Notes: generated from the sequence alone by a model not told the origin. Counted from the first letter of the stretch, positions 16,852 to 25,511 are shown. The stretch is 64,000 nucleotides of DNA from Schaedlerella arabinosiphila (GCF_003885045.1 NZ_RHJS01000002.1:4643302-4707301); one strand, 5' to 3'. Made by a program: numbers and translations.

Positions 16852-17140
16852 ATTAAGTGCCCTCCTTAGAAACTGTAAAAAAATAATTGGATACTTGCCT
16901 GTACATCAGTGCAATACCTATTATACAATAATATTTATCGTAAGTGTAGGAAAAAAATAATCGTGATTCATCTGATCATAATCGTTTCCTGATTAACGGA
17001 AATTACAGAAAATACGACGCTTATTATAAAATCAAAAAACAGCATATCCGTATTGTTATAATTGAAGCACAAGCAGGCCATCAATTCCCTGGCGGAAATT
17101 GGCGGCGAATTACCATCAAATCAGGAGGGAGATACAGGAA

Positions 17141-17401
17141 ATGGAAAAAATAGCAAATAGGATCGTCAGCTACTTAGACACAGATCAGGCAGCATGGAAT
17201 GAGATAGAGCGGATGCAAATGATTTTAGGATTACAGGTTCTGATCCATAATATTGTTATGACCGGAACCATTCTCTTCCTGGCTTTGTTAACCGGAATGC
17301 TTTGGGAAGCAGCCATACTTCTTACAGCATACGGAGCACTCAAAATGACCGTTGGGGGTGTACATTTTAAAACAAGCTGCGCCTGCCGTGAGTATAATTG
17401 A
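17141..17401 (+). pseudogene. agrB: Truncated AgrB peptide protease/transporter
   Basis: 86 residues from ATG 17141 (SD AGGAGGGAG). AgrB is normally about 190-210 residues. The N-terminal helix MEKIANRIVSYLDTD, two hydrophobic segments (30-50, 53-70) and the catalytic GGVHFKTSCAC with His75 and Cys82 (spacing 7, as H77/C84 in S. aureus AgrB) are present. The frame then stops at once, losing four transmembrane helices. It abuts the convergent kinase gene by 11 bp, suggesting a deletion. It cannot work as a full AgrB alone. Confidence 0.75.
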
Positions 17402-17412
17402 CATTCAGTATA

Positions 17413-18714
17413 TCAGGTGATACGAAGCCGCTGTACAAAATGTTCACCCTGAATCTCCGTATCCAAAAAAACAGAATTATATTTTGCAATGATCTCATGG
17501 GCATTATATAGTCCCAGCCCGCGGTTTGCACCCTTTGTAGATACATTTGGCTGTGCCAGTGAAGCGTAAGGAACCCCCTTTTCAAGAAAAGAGTTGGAAA
17601 TGATAAAGACATATTCCGTATCAGCATGAACCAGGGCAAAGCTGAGGAAAGGAGAATCCGTTTCAAGAGCAGCCTCGATCGCGTTATCCAGAAATATTCC
17701 GATCACACGGGTCAGATCCAAAGTATCCATTGGTATATCTGCGATTTCATTCGTGACTTCTATGCTTACATTGATATTCAATTCTATGGCATATAACAGC
17801 TTCGCTGATATAATGCTTTTTAATTCCGTTGTCCTGATATTCATTAATTGATTGATATGAGCCGAATTTTTAGAAATATTCTTACCTGTTGGAAGGATTT
17901 CCTTCTCAAAATATCTTTTCAAACCCTCCATATCATCCGTTTCCATATAACCGGACATGGAAAGCAGGATGTTGGAGTAGTCATGCTTGAAGGAGCGCAG
18001 GGAAGAATACATATTCTCAATCTGATTGGTATATTCCTGCAATCTGTGATACGAATCCTGACGCGCATCCATCTCTGCCTTTTCTTTGTTTGCTTTTAGG
18101 ATGTTTACAATCAGAACCATACTGACTGTAAAGTAGCAGGTGAATAAAATGCAGTTAAAAAGTACAATCTTCCGTGTATATCCAATCATATCTCCCATTA
18201 TGATGTTGAATAAAAACACAAACAGGCAGGCAAGCAGGTTAGTTGCTATAAGTAACAGGAGCTGCCTGGATAAAACTACCTGCAGCTTGTGTATAAGAGA
18301 ATGAAGCAGTCTGCTCAATACAGGAAAAATGCAGGCAATGAGAGCAATATAAGAGATCATATAAATCCAATATATGAAGCTGGACTGCAAATCTTCTGCT
18401 GAGTAGATTGGGTAGATCAATGTATCCCATGCCATAGAATAGATATTATCCAATAGTACACAAATCAGGTAAGCTGCAATAACGGTACAGATATTCATAA
18501 GCCGATGAGAGTCTATGAAAGCGATGTATGTACAGACGCTTATTAGTAAAAGAACAACCCCTGCATTACTCAGAGCAAATCCCATCAGCAGGATATTGAT
18601 GAACAGTATTGTAAAAAGAATCAATTTTTGTTTTATTCTCAGCTTGAACGGCAAAAAACAGCATATGGGAATCAAATAGATGAGAATATTTAAAAAATAT
18701 GACAATATCTGCAT
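17413..18714 (-). CDS. AgrC-like GHKL sensor histidine kinase
   Basis: About 433 residues from ATG 18714 (AAAGGA upstream). The N-terminal ~200 residues hold six or seven transmembrane segments, the peptide-sensing domain of AgrC kinases. A coiled coil then leads to the His box SLRSFKHDYSNILLSMSGYM, followed by a GHKL ATPase with LTRVIGIFLDNAIEAALE and the glycine motif NRGLGLYNAHEI. It pairs with the LytTR regulator at 16108-16851. Composition is AT-rich like the rest of the island. Confidence 0.88.
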   Translation of the reverse strand: MQILSYFLNILIYLIPICCFLPFKLRIKQKLILFTILFINILLMGFALSNAGVVLLLISVCTYIAFIDSHRLMNICTVIAAYLICVLLDNIYSMAWDTLIYPIYSAEDLQSSFIYWIYMISYIALIACIFPVLSRLLHSLIHKLQVVLSRQLLLLIATNLLACLFVFLFNIIMGDMIGYTRKIVLFNCILFTCYFTVSMVLIVNILKANKEKAEMDARQDSYHRLQEYTNQIENMYSSLRSFKHDYSNILLSMSGYMETDDMEGLKRYFEKEILPTGKNISKNSAHINQLMNIRTTELKSIISAKLLYAIELNINVSIEVTNEIADIPMDTLDLTRVIGIFLDNAIEAALETDSPFLSFALVHADTEYVFIISNSFLEKGVPYASLAQPNVSTKGANRGLGLYNAHEIIAKYNSVFLDTEIQGEHFVQRLRIT

Positions 18715-18978
18715 TAAATCTAAGTCCTTTCCATAGTGTATTTTCAGGGAAAACATCAATATGTATATCTACAAAAGTATGAACAATTGTGATTATACTA
18801 TATATTTTTGAAAGGGGCAACGTTTATTCAGTAATATTCGTTGTGTTTTTTTGAAAAAAATACGATTTTTCATTGTAAAACATATTTTATTCAAAAATAT
18901 AAAAAATAGAGAAATATGGGTTATACTCTATTTACGAAATACAAAATACGAAATACAAATACGAAGGAGAAAGAAGAA

Positions 18979-19119
18979 ATGAAGAAAAATATAAAAAAGA
19001 CGATTGGTAACATAGCTATTAATCTTGGGAAATATGCTGTTGGAAAATCAATTGTTATGGGAATGTACGATCCTAAGATTCCGGATATTCTGAAAACAAA
19101 TAATAAGGAAAGAAAATAG
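18979..19119 (+). CDS. agrD: AgrD-like autoinducer prepeptide with Ser in place of Cys
   Basis: 46 residues from ATG 18979, SD AAGGAGA. It has an amphipathic basic leader MKKNIKKTIGNIAINLGKYA, a putative core KSIVMGM, then the conserved AgrD tail YDPKIPDILKTNN (S. aureus: DEPKVPTELTQ). Ser24 stands where the thiolactone Cys normally lies, as in the Ser-lactone AIP of S. intermedius; the ring would be SIVMGM or a shorter form. It is separated from the agrB remnant by the kinase gene and transcribed away from it. The match to the AgrD tail is good; processing is uncertain because AgrB is truncated. Confidence 0.7.
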   Translation: MKKNIKKTIGNIAINLGKYAVGKSIVMGMYDPKIPDILKTNNKERK

Positions 19120-19252
19120 AACTTATGCTTTGGAGCCATTGGTTCGACAGTTTCTTAACAATAAAATAGTTAGATGCAGGTATAGGTAGATGAAATTACG
19201 AAAATAGTGAATTAGTGATTCGAATTTTCCGGGATTCAGAGAAGGGATTACT

Positions 19253-19336
19253 ATGGGGATTAATGGAGTTTTACAACATGATGAGAAGGACTGCAATGCA
19301 GCTTGTCTTGCAACAATATGTAGATATTGGAAATAG
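19253..19336 (+). pseudogene. N-terminal fragment of a C39 peptidase ABC exporter
   Basis: 27 codons starting MGINGVLQHDEKDCNAACLA then TICRYWK and a stop. This is the start of bacteriocin-exporter C39 peptidase domains (VxQxDxxDCGAACLAxI), with the catalytic Cys in DCNAACL and the preceding Gln. The rest of the peptidase and the membrane domain are missing. A nucleotide-binding-domain fragment of such an exporter occurs at 25100-25250 on the same strand. Confidence 0.75.
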
Positions 19337-19723
19337 ATTAGGAAAGTTCTAAGTTCAATATAAGTTTGCTAGTACGCTAGTACATAAATGCAAATTACTA
19401 ATAAATAATGTGGGTTATAGGAACAGAATAAATAGATGATTCATTTTACAATGAAAATATTTTATGGAAGTTTCAGTTGACTGGGCCGTGTACTAGTGTA
19501 TTGGCAAGCTTATATTTGAAGAAATCTGCAGAATGATTTTGTCGGAAAGGACGGTGAATAAGACGAAACTGACTATTGATATTATGAAAAGGAACCTGCT
19601 AATAATAGTAGTTATTCTTTGTGAATTGATCGTAATCAAAGCAGTTTACTAGAAAATAAGACAAAGAGTTGGCATATAAGCTTGCTATTAAAAATGAAAA
19701 ATTTTAGAAAGGAGAATATATTA
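19337..19723. other. AT-rich interval, no intact gene
   Basis: Mostly degenerate sequence. An open frame at 19584-19652 encodes MKRNLLIIVVILCELIVIKA-VY, a possible single-helix peptide without convincing SD. Otherwise I see no gene. The 3' end supplies the SD AGAAAGGAG of the RiPP precursor. Confidence 0.4.
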
Positions 19724-19834
19724 ATGAAAAAGGAGTTCAAAAAACCAATGTTCAAAAAAGGAAATATGAGAATTAAAATATCTTGCGCACCATGCGGGCC
19801 AGAAGGATGCGCAATGTTCCAGTGCAATTTTTAA
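19724..19834 (+). CDS. Candidate RiPP precursor peptide, 36 residues, four cysteines
   Basis: ATG 19724 with AGAAAGGAG 9 bases upstream. Residues 1-19 form a basic leader (KKEFKKPMFKKGNMRIKI). The C-terminal core SCAPCGPEGCAMFQCNF has Cys21, Cys24, Cys29 and Cys34 (C-x2-C-x4-C-x4-C). It stands directly upstream of a PqqD-like RRE and a SPASM radical SAM gene, the defining neighbourhood of thioether RiPPs (sactipeptides/ranthipeptides). I do not recognise the core from a described family. The modification type is inferred from the neighbours. Confidence 0.7.
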   Translation: MKKEFKKPMFKKGNMRIKISCAPCGPEGCAMFQCNF

Positions 19835-19916
19835 GTTGTATAAAAAGAAAGGAAAGAAGAAAGTTGCAAAGACTGTAACTTTCTTTTCAGGTATTGAATT
19901 ATATAGGTGATAGAAT

Positions 19917-20192
19917 ATGAAATGTAGAAAAATGCAATGGAAACCACATAATGAAATTAACAAAGTTGGAGATACATTATATTTAATAAAGAAAAATTGT
20001 GACGAAGTTTACACATTTACGGATAGTGCTATTGAAATAATTGAGACTCTTAGTGCTTTGAAACAATGTACTATTGAAGAACTGATAATAGAACTTGTTA
20101 AATTATATGAATTAAAAGAAGAGGAAAAAGGAGAAATTATATCTTTTTTAAAGGAATTGGAGAAAGAAAATATTATAGAAATATTTCAATAA
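19917..20192 (+). CDS. PqqD-like RiPP recognition element (RRE)
   Basis: 91 residues with the PqqD winged-helix pattern: WKPHNEINKVGDTLYLIKKN (beta strands), EVYTFTDSAIEIIETL and the helices CTIEELIIELVKLYELKEEE / EIISFLKELEKENIIEIF. RRE proteins bind the leader of the precursor and present it to the radical SAM enzyme. It lies 82 bp after the precursor and 15 bp before the maturase, so the set is one transcript. The start codon has only a weak SD (AGGTGATAGA). Confidence 0.8.
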   Translation: MKCRKMQWKPHNEINKVGDTLYLIKKNCDEVYTFTDSAIEIIETLSALKQCTIEELIIELVKLYELKEEEKGEIISFLKELEKENIIEIFQ

Positions 20193-20207
20193 TGAAGGGA
20201 TGCTTAA

Positions 20208-21305
20208 ATGAAAAATATAGCCATTAGTAATGCAAATTTTTTGAATTATTTAAGAGAAAATGAAATTATCTATCCGCTGGTTATGAGTATTGATGTTATT
20301 GAAAATTGCAATTATAGATGTAAACATTGCTATATAAAATACTCTTTTAAAGAGTCAGAAGATAATTGTTTATCATTTGATGAATTAGATGAGTTATTTG
20401 TTCAGCTTGGAAAATATGGAGTTGCTTCTGTTAACCTAACAGGTGGAGAACCTCTTTTAAGAAAAGATATTGTAGAGATCATTAAAAGCGCAAAGAGAAA
20501 TAATCTTTATTGTTGTTTAAAATCAAACGGATTTTTCTTATCAAAGGATTTAATACATACCTTTGAAAGTATAGGTTTAGATGAAATTGTTTTGAGCATT
20601 TACGGAATGGATAATAAGGAATATCAAGATGTTACTGGTTTTGCAGCAACGGAAAAAGTAGGTGTTTGTGAAAAACTTTTTGAAAATATACGATATTTGA
20701 ATTCTAGTAAGATTAGAACAGAGCTAAGATATGTTTTGCTAAAGCAAAATTATAAGAGTTATGCTAGATTTGTCGAAATGTGTAAAAAAATTGGTTTAAA
20801 ACAGGGGCAATATGACTTTATAATAGACATTAACCCAGATAATAGTTCTGACGAATGTACATCTAATAACGGCATGGATGCAAAACAACAAGAAGAATTT
20901 TTACGACAGTTTTATAAACTAGACAAAGAAACTTTTTACTTAAAATATAATAATGATTACAAGTATAAGAAATGTTTAGTAGGTAGGCAGCTTTTGCATA
21001 TAAAATGTAATGGAGATATATATCCTTGTCCGAACTTTCCAATTAGTGTAGGAAATATAAAAGAACAAACATTTAAAGAAATCTGGGAGAATTCACCACT
21101 TTTAAATGAATTGAGAGATATTTCAGAAGAAAATTTCGACTGCGGTACATGTAAAGATAGAGATAAATGCTATCATATATGTATTGGGGCTATTTATGTA
21201 TGGAACAAATGCGAAAACTATAAAAAATCTAATATTTCATATTGCCAGTATAAGAGAGAGTTTTATTCGATTGTAGATAAAATAAAGGCAGAGGTGGTTA
21301 ATTAA
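20208..21305 (+). CDS. Radical SAM/SPASM peptide maturase
   Basis: 365 residues. The SAM cluster is C34-NYR-C38-KH-C41, followed by LTGGEPLLR and the (beta/alpha) barrel to about residue 250. A C-terminal SPASM region has C256, C267, C274, C312, C315, C321, C325, C335 and C346 (KCNGDIYPCPNFPISVGNI, FDCGTCKDRDKC), enough for two auxiliary 4Fe-4S clusters. SPASM enzymes cross-link Cys sulfur or side chains to carbons in RiPP precursors. The substrate is almost certainly the Cys-rich peptide 370 bp upstream, through the RRE. Confidence 0.9.
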   Translation: MKNIAISNANFLNYLRENEIIYPLVMSIDVIENCNYRCKHCYIKYSFKESEDNCLSFDELDELFVQLGKYGVASVNLTGGEPLLRKDIVEIIKSAKRNNLYCCLKSNGFFLSKDLIHTFESIGLDEIVLSIYGMDNKEYQDVTGFAATEKVGVCEKLFENIRYLNSSKIRTELRYVLLKQNYKSYARFVEMCKKIGLKQGQYDFIIDINPDNSSDECTSNNGMDAKQQEEFLRQFYKLDKETFYLKYNNDYKYKKCLVGRQLLHIKCNGDIYPCPNFPISVGNIKEQTFKEIWENSPLLNELRDISEENFDCGTCKDRDKCYHICIGAIYVWNKCENYKKSNISYCQYKREFYSIVDKIKAEVVN

Positions 21306-21782
21306 ATGCTATATTATAAGCCATTGACAAGCATGGATTTTATAGATGAGTGGTCTTCTAATCTTAGATTACAAGATCAAATTGAGATAGGAGCTTTAAA
21401 TCAAAATAAGAAATATATAAAAAATGCTTTAGCAAAGGTGCTACAAAAGTCGGATAATAATTATGTGTTATATAAAGATGAAAGCGTTCTATCTATTTTA
21501 GGAGTAAGAGATATTGATAGTAAAGTAGGAATGCCTTGGCTTTTGTCAGCAGAAATTCCTAAATCAGTAAATTATCAATTTCTTAAAATTACAAAAAAAA
21601 TTGTGGAGGAATTTCAAGAAAAATATAATATTTTATATAATTATACACTTTATAATAACACGGTATCATATAAATGGTTAAAATATTTGGGATTTCAGAT
21701 TAAATATGATGATGTTATTGAAAAATGTGATGGAAGAAGGCTTGTTAGATTCGAATGGAGAAGAGAATGGGAAAAATATTAG
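21306..21782 (+). CDS. GNAT-fold protein in the RiPP cassette
   Basis: 158 residues; its ATG follows the maturase stop with no gap (TAAATG), so translation is coupled. The pattern YKDESVLSILGVRDI...GMPWLLSAEI...NYTLYNNTVSYKWLKYLGFQI matches the strand-helix order and the N-x(5)-WLKxLGF ending of GNAT acyltransferases, especially the phage-type ones. The acetyl-CoA pyrophosphate loop (Q/RxxGxG/A) is poorly preserved. It may acylate the peptide or give self-protection. Assignment is moderate. Confidence 0.5.
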   Translation: MLYYKPLTSMDFIDEWSSNLRLQDQIEIGALNQNKKYIKNALAKVLQKSDNNYVLYKDESVLSILGVRDIDSKVGMPWLLSAEIPKSVNYQFLKITKKIVEEFQEKYNILYNYTLYNNTVSYKWLKYLGFQIKYDDVIEKCDGRRLVRFEWRREWEKY

Positions 21783-22549
21783 AAGTAAATAATCTGACAA
21801 AGATATATTGTGAAGGTTCTATAGAAAGTAAGGTTGTTGACAATTTGAGTTTAGAGGTTGAAGAAGGAGAATTTGCGATAGTTATGGGAACCTCCGGTTC
21901 CGGAAAAACGAGTTTTCTACATCTGATAGCTGGAATTGATCAGCCTGATGGAGGAAAAATAAATTATTTACAAAAAGGGTTGGAAGATAAAATTGACTTT
22001 GGACATATTAGCGAAAAAGCAAAGACGATATTCAGGCGGACAAATATAGGAATTGTTTTTCAGCAGCAGTGTCTAATTCCAGATTTGACAGTGTATGAAA
22101 ATATTATGTTGCCAATGATGCTTGACAGGAAAAGAAAAGAGAAAAATTCTATGAAAGGCACTGTTTTAGAATTGTGCAGACAATTTGGCTTAATAGAGCA
22201 TACCAGAAAATATCCTTCACAATTGTCAGGCGGACAGCAACAACGAGCCGCAATCCTTCGGGCAATCGTAAATAAACCACCGGTGTTGCTCTGTGATGAG
22301 CCAACTGGAAGTTTGAATTCAGCACAATCAGATATAGTCATGGAAATATTAGAGAGCTTAAATCAGAAAGGACAATCAATCATCTTAGTAACACATGACA
22401 TCAAAGTCGCTATTAGAGGAAGTCGTGTAATCTATATTGAAGATGGTCACTTGGAAGGCGAATTAAGATTCAACAGTGATACTGAGAAAGAGTTATATAA
22501 GCAAAGAGAAGTGGAACTTATGAGTTTTCTGCAAAAGAGGGGATGGTAA
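21767..22549 (+). CDS. MacB/LolD-type ABC transporter ATP-binding protein
   Basis: About 260 residues from ATG 21767 (GGAGAAG just upstream), overlapping the GNAT-like gene by 16 bp. Walker A GTSGSGKTSF, Q-loop VFQQQCLIPDLTVYENIMLP, signature LSGGQQQRAAILRA, Walker B VLLCDEPTGSLN and H-loop VTHDIKVA. Such ATPases drive FtsX-type permeases that export peptides or give resistance to them. Its permease follows after 1 bp. Confidence 0.9.
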   Translation: MGKILEVNNLTKIYCEGSIESKVVDNLSLEVEEGEFAIVMGTSGSGKTSFLHLIAGIDQPDGGKINYLQKGLEDKIDFGHISEKAKTIFRRTNIGIVFQQQCLIPDLTVYENIMLPMMLDRKRKEKNSMKGTVLELCRQFGLIEHTRKYPSQLSGGQQQRAAILRAIVNKPPVLLCDEPTGSLNSAQSDIVMEILESLNQKGQSIILVTHDIKVAIRGSRVIYIEDGHLEGELRFNSDTEKELYKQREVELMSFLQKRGW

Positions 22550-22550
22550 T

Positions 22551-24911
22551 TTGAAAGAAAGTTTTAGATGTGGATTGGCAAAGCTGAGAAGGAAAAAGAT
22601 CCCGAATTTGCTTTTGGGAATATGTATCATGATTACTGCTATATTGTCATTGAACGCGCTTATTTTTTTAAAAGAATTAAATGGGATATTTGACAGAGCC
22701 TACGAAGAAATGGAAGGCCCACAGATGTGCTGTTTGTGGAATAGAGAAATTGTTTCATCTGATAGCGTAAAGCAATATATGAAAAATTCCAAGAATGATC
22801 TGGAATATCAAATTACTGAAAATACGAAAACAGTAGAATACATTGAAAAAGACGGAATTAGGTTAAGTAATGGTATATTATTAGAGCTACCTGAACATAT
22901 AAGTAGAGAAATGATCTCACCTAAAATTTCTGATAAATCAGAGCCAGAGATGCCAAAAAAGGGTGAAATCTGGATTACTACAAAAATGGCTAATATCCTA
23001 AATGCAAAAGTAGGAGATAATATCTCTTTGCAATTAGCAGATCAGTCTGAGAATGTGAAGGTTGTAAAAATTGTTGCAGATCCTGTCTTTGGGGGAAGTA
23101 ATACTAACGTATATCGGATGTGGTGTGGATATGATCGGCTTTCAGAGTTTGCTTTGGCGGAGAATCATATGATGTGCTATTTGGAAATCAGATTCCAAGA
23201 ATTTACCCAGCAGAGTATACAGAATTTTATACGCAACGCAGAGGAATATTTTCAGATGCCATTAGGTGATACACTATATACATATGATCAGATAAAAAGC
23301 GGATATACATCTGTTTATCAGATGATAGGTGCTGTATTATGTTTTGTCAGTATTATCCTGTCAGTCACCATAATCATATTAACTGTATTTCTGATAAAAA
23401 GTGATATGGATGAAGATGTAAGAACTATTGGTATATATAAAGCAATAGGAATGACGGGCATACAGATTACAAGTGTATATATTATCTGCTATGGATTAAT
23501 TGGCTTGGTGTGTTCTGCGTTGGGAAGTGTTTTGGGGGGGAAGCTAAGTCAAAAAATTATAGAGAGTATTCTTGGTGACTTAGGAATCTATATGGTTTCG
23601 CTAAAAGGAATTTTAGGTTATCAATTTTTTGTATGGTTAGCTGTATCAGCGACAATTGTTTTCATATGTTTTTGTGCTGTTTCGAAAATACAGAGGCTAA
23701 ATGCATCTTACGCAATAAGGAGGGGGAACTGGAAGACAAAGGAAATAAGCAGAAAGAAACAGAAAAATACATATTACAATGGCAAAGGATCTTTTGAATT
23801 GTATTATGCCATCAAGGGAATATGGAATAAGAAACTAAGATATATATATATAATAGGAGTATCTATGATATTCAGTTGTCTTACAGTCCTTTGTTTTGGA
23901 TGCCTGAATGCAGTCGAGAATATTGACAAAGAGCCAGAGGCATGGGGATTTATAAGATCGGATATTTATGTTACATCACTGGAAGATACGCCTGTGAGCA
24001 ATATTATAAAGGAACTAGAGGAAGATTCAAAAGTTGATTATACGTATGGAGTGAACAAAGTATATCCTAAGTATAAGCCGGATGATGCGGAGTGCTGGCA
24101 AAGTGTCGTAGCTGAGGTTTATGAGTTGCCATGGAATGAGAAAATAAAAGATAAATCTTTATATGGAAGACGACCCCAAAAAGAAAATGAGATTGGCGTA
24201 GGTATGACATTTGCGGAAGAATACGGGCTGAATATTGGAGAAAAAATTGAATTATTTATAAACGGAGAGAAGAAGAAATATGAGATTACAGGAATTTTTC
24301 AATCCCTTTCTAATTATGGTAAAATAATACGAATGGTTACTGATAATCTAGATCAATTTGTAAACGCAGATGGTACCTATGGAGATTATATGCTTCTACT
24401 TACAGAACCTTCTGAGAAATGGAACTATGCGAAGGAACTAACGAAAAAATACAACGAAGAATTTGCGTTTATTGCTTCAAAATCAAATGGAGAGAACATT
24501 ACAGGTATTTTAGTGCCAGCTGTTGGATCCATATTAACTATATTACTGATTATAATTATGATTATTATGGTGAATCTTACATTTTTACTGATAAGAAAAG
24601 AACAGAACCTAATTGGATTACTAAAAGCTGTGGGGATGACTTCATGGCAAATCTTAAAAATTTATTTATGGCGGAATTGCGTGTCTGCATTTGTTGGTAC
24701 CTGCTTGGGATCAGTAATCGGAACACTCATCGTACCTAGTTTACTGACGCCTTATGCTAAAATATTAGGGCTTACAGAATTCCCGTTTATGCTTAATCTA
24801 GCAGGATTATTGGGCAGTCTTATACTGTTACCAGTCTGCATATTATTAGCAACATGTGCAGTTGTCAGAACAATTCGCGCTATATCTGTTAAACAGTTAG
24901 TGAATGAATAG
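22551..24911 (+). CDS. FtsX-like ABC permease (peptide export or immunity)
   Basis: 786 residues starting at TTG 22551 with AGGGGATGG upstream. There are two FtsX modules: one TM helix near the N-terminus, an extracytoplasmic domain (~45-250) and three TMs (~260-390), then a second extracytoplasmic domain (~440-640) and three TMs at the C-terminus. The order is that of eight- to ten-helix permeases such as BceB/YtrF-like proteins. With the preceding ATPase it forms the only intact transporter in the cassette, so it should secrete the mature RiPP or protect the producer. Confidence 0.87.
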   Translation: MKESFRCGLAKLRRKKIPNLLLGICIMITAILSLNALIFLKELNGIFDRAYEEMEGPQMCCLWNREIVSSDSVKQYMKNSKNDLEYQITENTKTVEYIEKDGIRLSNGILLELPEHISREMISPKISDKSEPEMPKKGEIWITTKMANILNAKVGDNISLQLADQSENVKVVKIVADPVFGGSNTNVYRMWCGYDRLSEFALAENHMMCYLEIRFQEFTQQSIQNFIRNAEEYFQMPLGDTLYTYDQIKSGYTSVYQMIGAVLCFVSIILSVTIIILTVFLIKSDMDEDVRTIGIYKAIGMTGIQITSVYIICYGLIGLVCSALGSVLGGKLSQKIIESILGDLGIYMVSLKGILGYQFFVWLAVSATIVFICFCAVSKIQRLNASYAIRRGNWKTKEISRKKQKNTYYNGKGSFELYYAIKGIWNKKLRYIYIIGVSMIFSCLTVLCFGCLNAVENIDKEPEAWGFIRSDIYVTSLEDTPVSNIIKELEEDSKVDYTYGVNKVYPKYKPDDAECWQSVVAEVYELPWNEKIKDKSLYGRRPQKENEIGVGMTFAEEYGLNIGEKIELFINGEKKKYEITGIFQSLSNYGKIIRMVTDNLDQFVNADGTYGDYMLLLTEPSEKWNYAKELTKKYNEEFAFIASKSNGENITGILVPAVGSILTILLIIIMIIMVNLTFLLIRKEQNLIGLLKAVGMTSWQILKIYLWRNCVSAFVGTCLGSVIGTLIVPSLLTPYAKILGLTEFPFMLNLAGLLGSLILLPVCILLATCAVVRTIRAISVKQLVNE

Positions 24912-24913
24912 AA

Positions 24914-24969
24914 GGTACTCCCGAAAAGTCAACTTAAAAATCTGAACACAAAGACTTTTTGGGAGTATT
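24914..24969 (+). terminator. Long inverted repeat/terminator after the permease
   Basis: TACTCCCGAAAAGTC pairs with GACTTTTTGGGAGTA over about 15 bp around a 22-nt loop, followed by TTTG. It may be the transcription terminator of the RiPP operon or a mobile-element end. Confidence 0.65.
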
Positions 24970-24993
24970 TGAAATGTCAGAAGAATAACTAGT

Positions 24994-25257
24994 GTGACGA
25001 CACATTATTCCACCAAACCTCCTTATCTATTCCACATCTGCCGCATTGGATTTTCTGGCCGTAGCCACCGCTACATCGTCGAAAATCCGCTATGTCTAAA
25101 AAATCAAGAAGATATTTTAAGAAATGTGGATTTTCGATATGGATATAGAGAAAAAATATTAAAGAACATTAATTTAAATCTTAAACCAGGAGAGAAAGTA
25201 GCAATAGTTGGGGAAAGTGGTTGTGGAAAGAATAAAAGAACAGTTACCCTATTTTAA
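24994..25257 (+). pseudogene. ABC exporter nucleotide-binding-domain fragment
   Basis: From about 25100 the frame reads EDILRNVDFRYGYREKILKN and INLNLKPGEKVAIVGESGCGK, the start of the NBD of bacteriocin exporters up to Walker A. It then switches to unrelated codons and stops. The first ~90 bases (24994-25085) look unrelated and GC-richer. Together with the C39 fragment at 19253 it appears to be debris of one exporter gene. Confidence 0.65.
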
Positions 25258-25387
25258 ATTTTCTTATCCATGGGGCTGCTTTTTCCTCCTTGCCGTTATC
25301 CTTTTTATAACGTGCGCGGCAATATCTGAATATATGTATCGAAAATCTGTCAGTGGAAGTATTTCTGAGAGATTAAAATTAGAATAA
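25227..25387 (+). pseudogene. C-terminal tail of an FtsX-like permease
   Basis: In another frame, starting inside the preceding fragment, the sequence reads YFKFSYPWGCFFLLAVILFI then TCAAISEYMYRKSVSGSISERLKLE and stop. A last hydrophobic helix followed by S-x-S-x-R-L-K is the typical end of a BceB/FtsX permease. The junction with Walker A at ~25225 marks a deletion that joined two transporter genes. Confidence 0.55.
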
Positions 25388-25402
25388 CAGAGGGCTGGAT
25401 GC

Positions 25403-25439
25403 GTTACAGTTCGCGGCCGGTTGGGCCGTGAACTGTAAC
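25403..25439. repeat. REP-like palindrome, uninterrupted reference copy
   Basis: GTTACAGTTCGCGGCC (25403-25418) and GGCCGTGAACTGTAAC (25424-25439) form a 16-bp stem with one G-U pair and a 5-nt loop. It marks the right edge of the AT-rich island. Confidence 0.75.
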
Positions 25440-25475
25440 TGGTATTGGGCGCGGATCACAACGATTTCTCAATAC

Positions 25476-25505
25476 TTGAAAAGGAACCATTCTCCGTAGT
25501 ATAAT
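25476..25505 (+). promoter_or_regulatory. Promoter of the methyltransferase gene
   Basis: TTGAAA (25476-25481), 18-bp spacer, TATAAT (25500-25505). The transcript would carry a 125-nt leader. Confidence 0.65.
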
Positions 25506-25511
25506 GAAATC

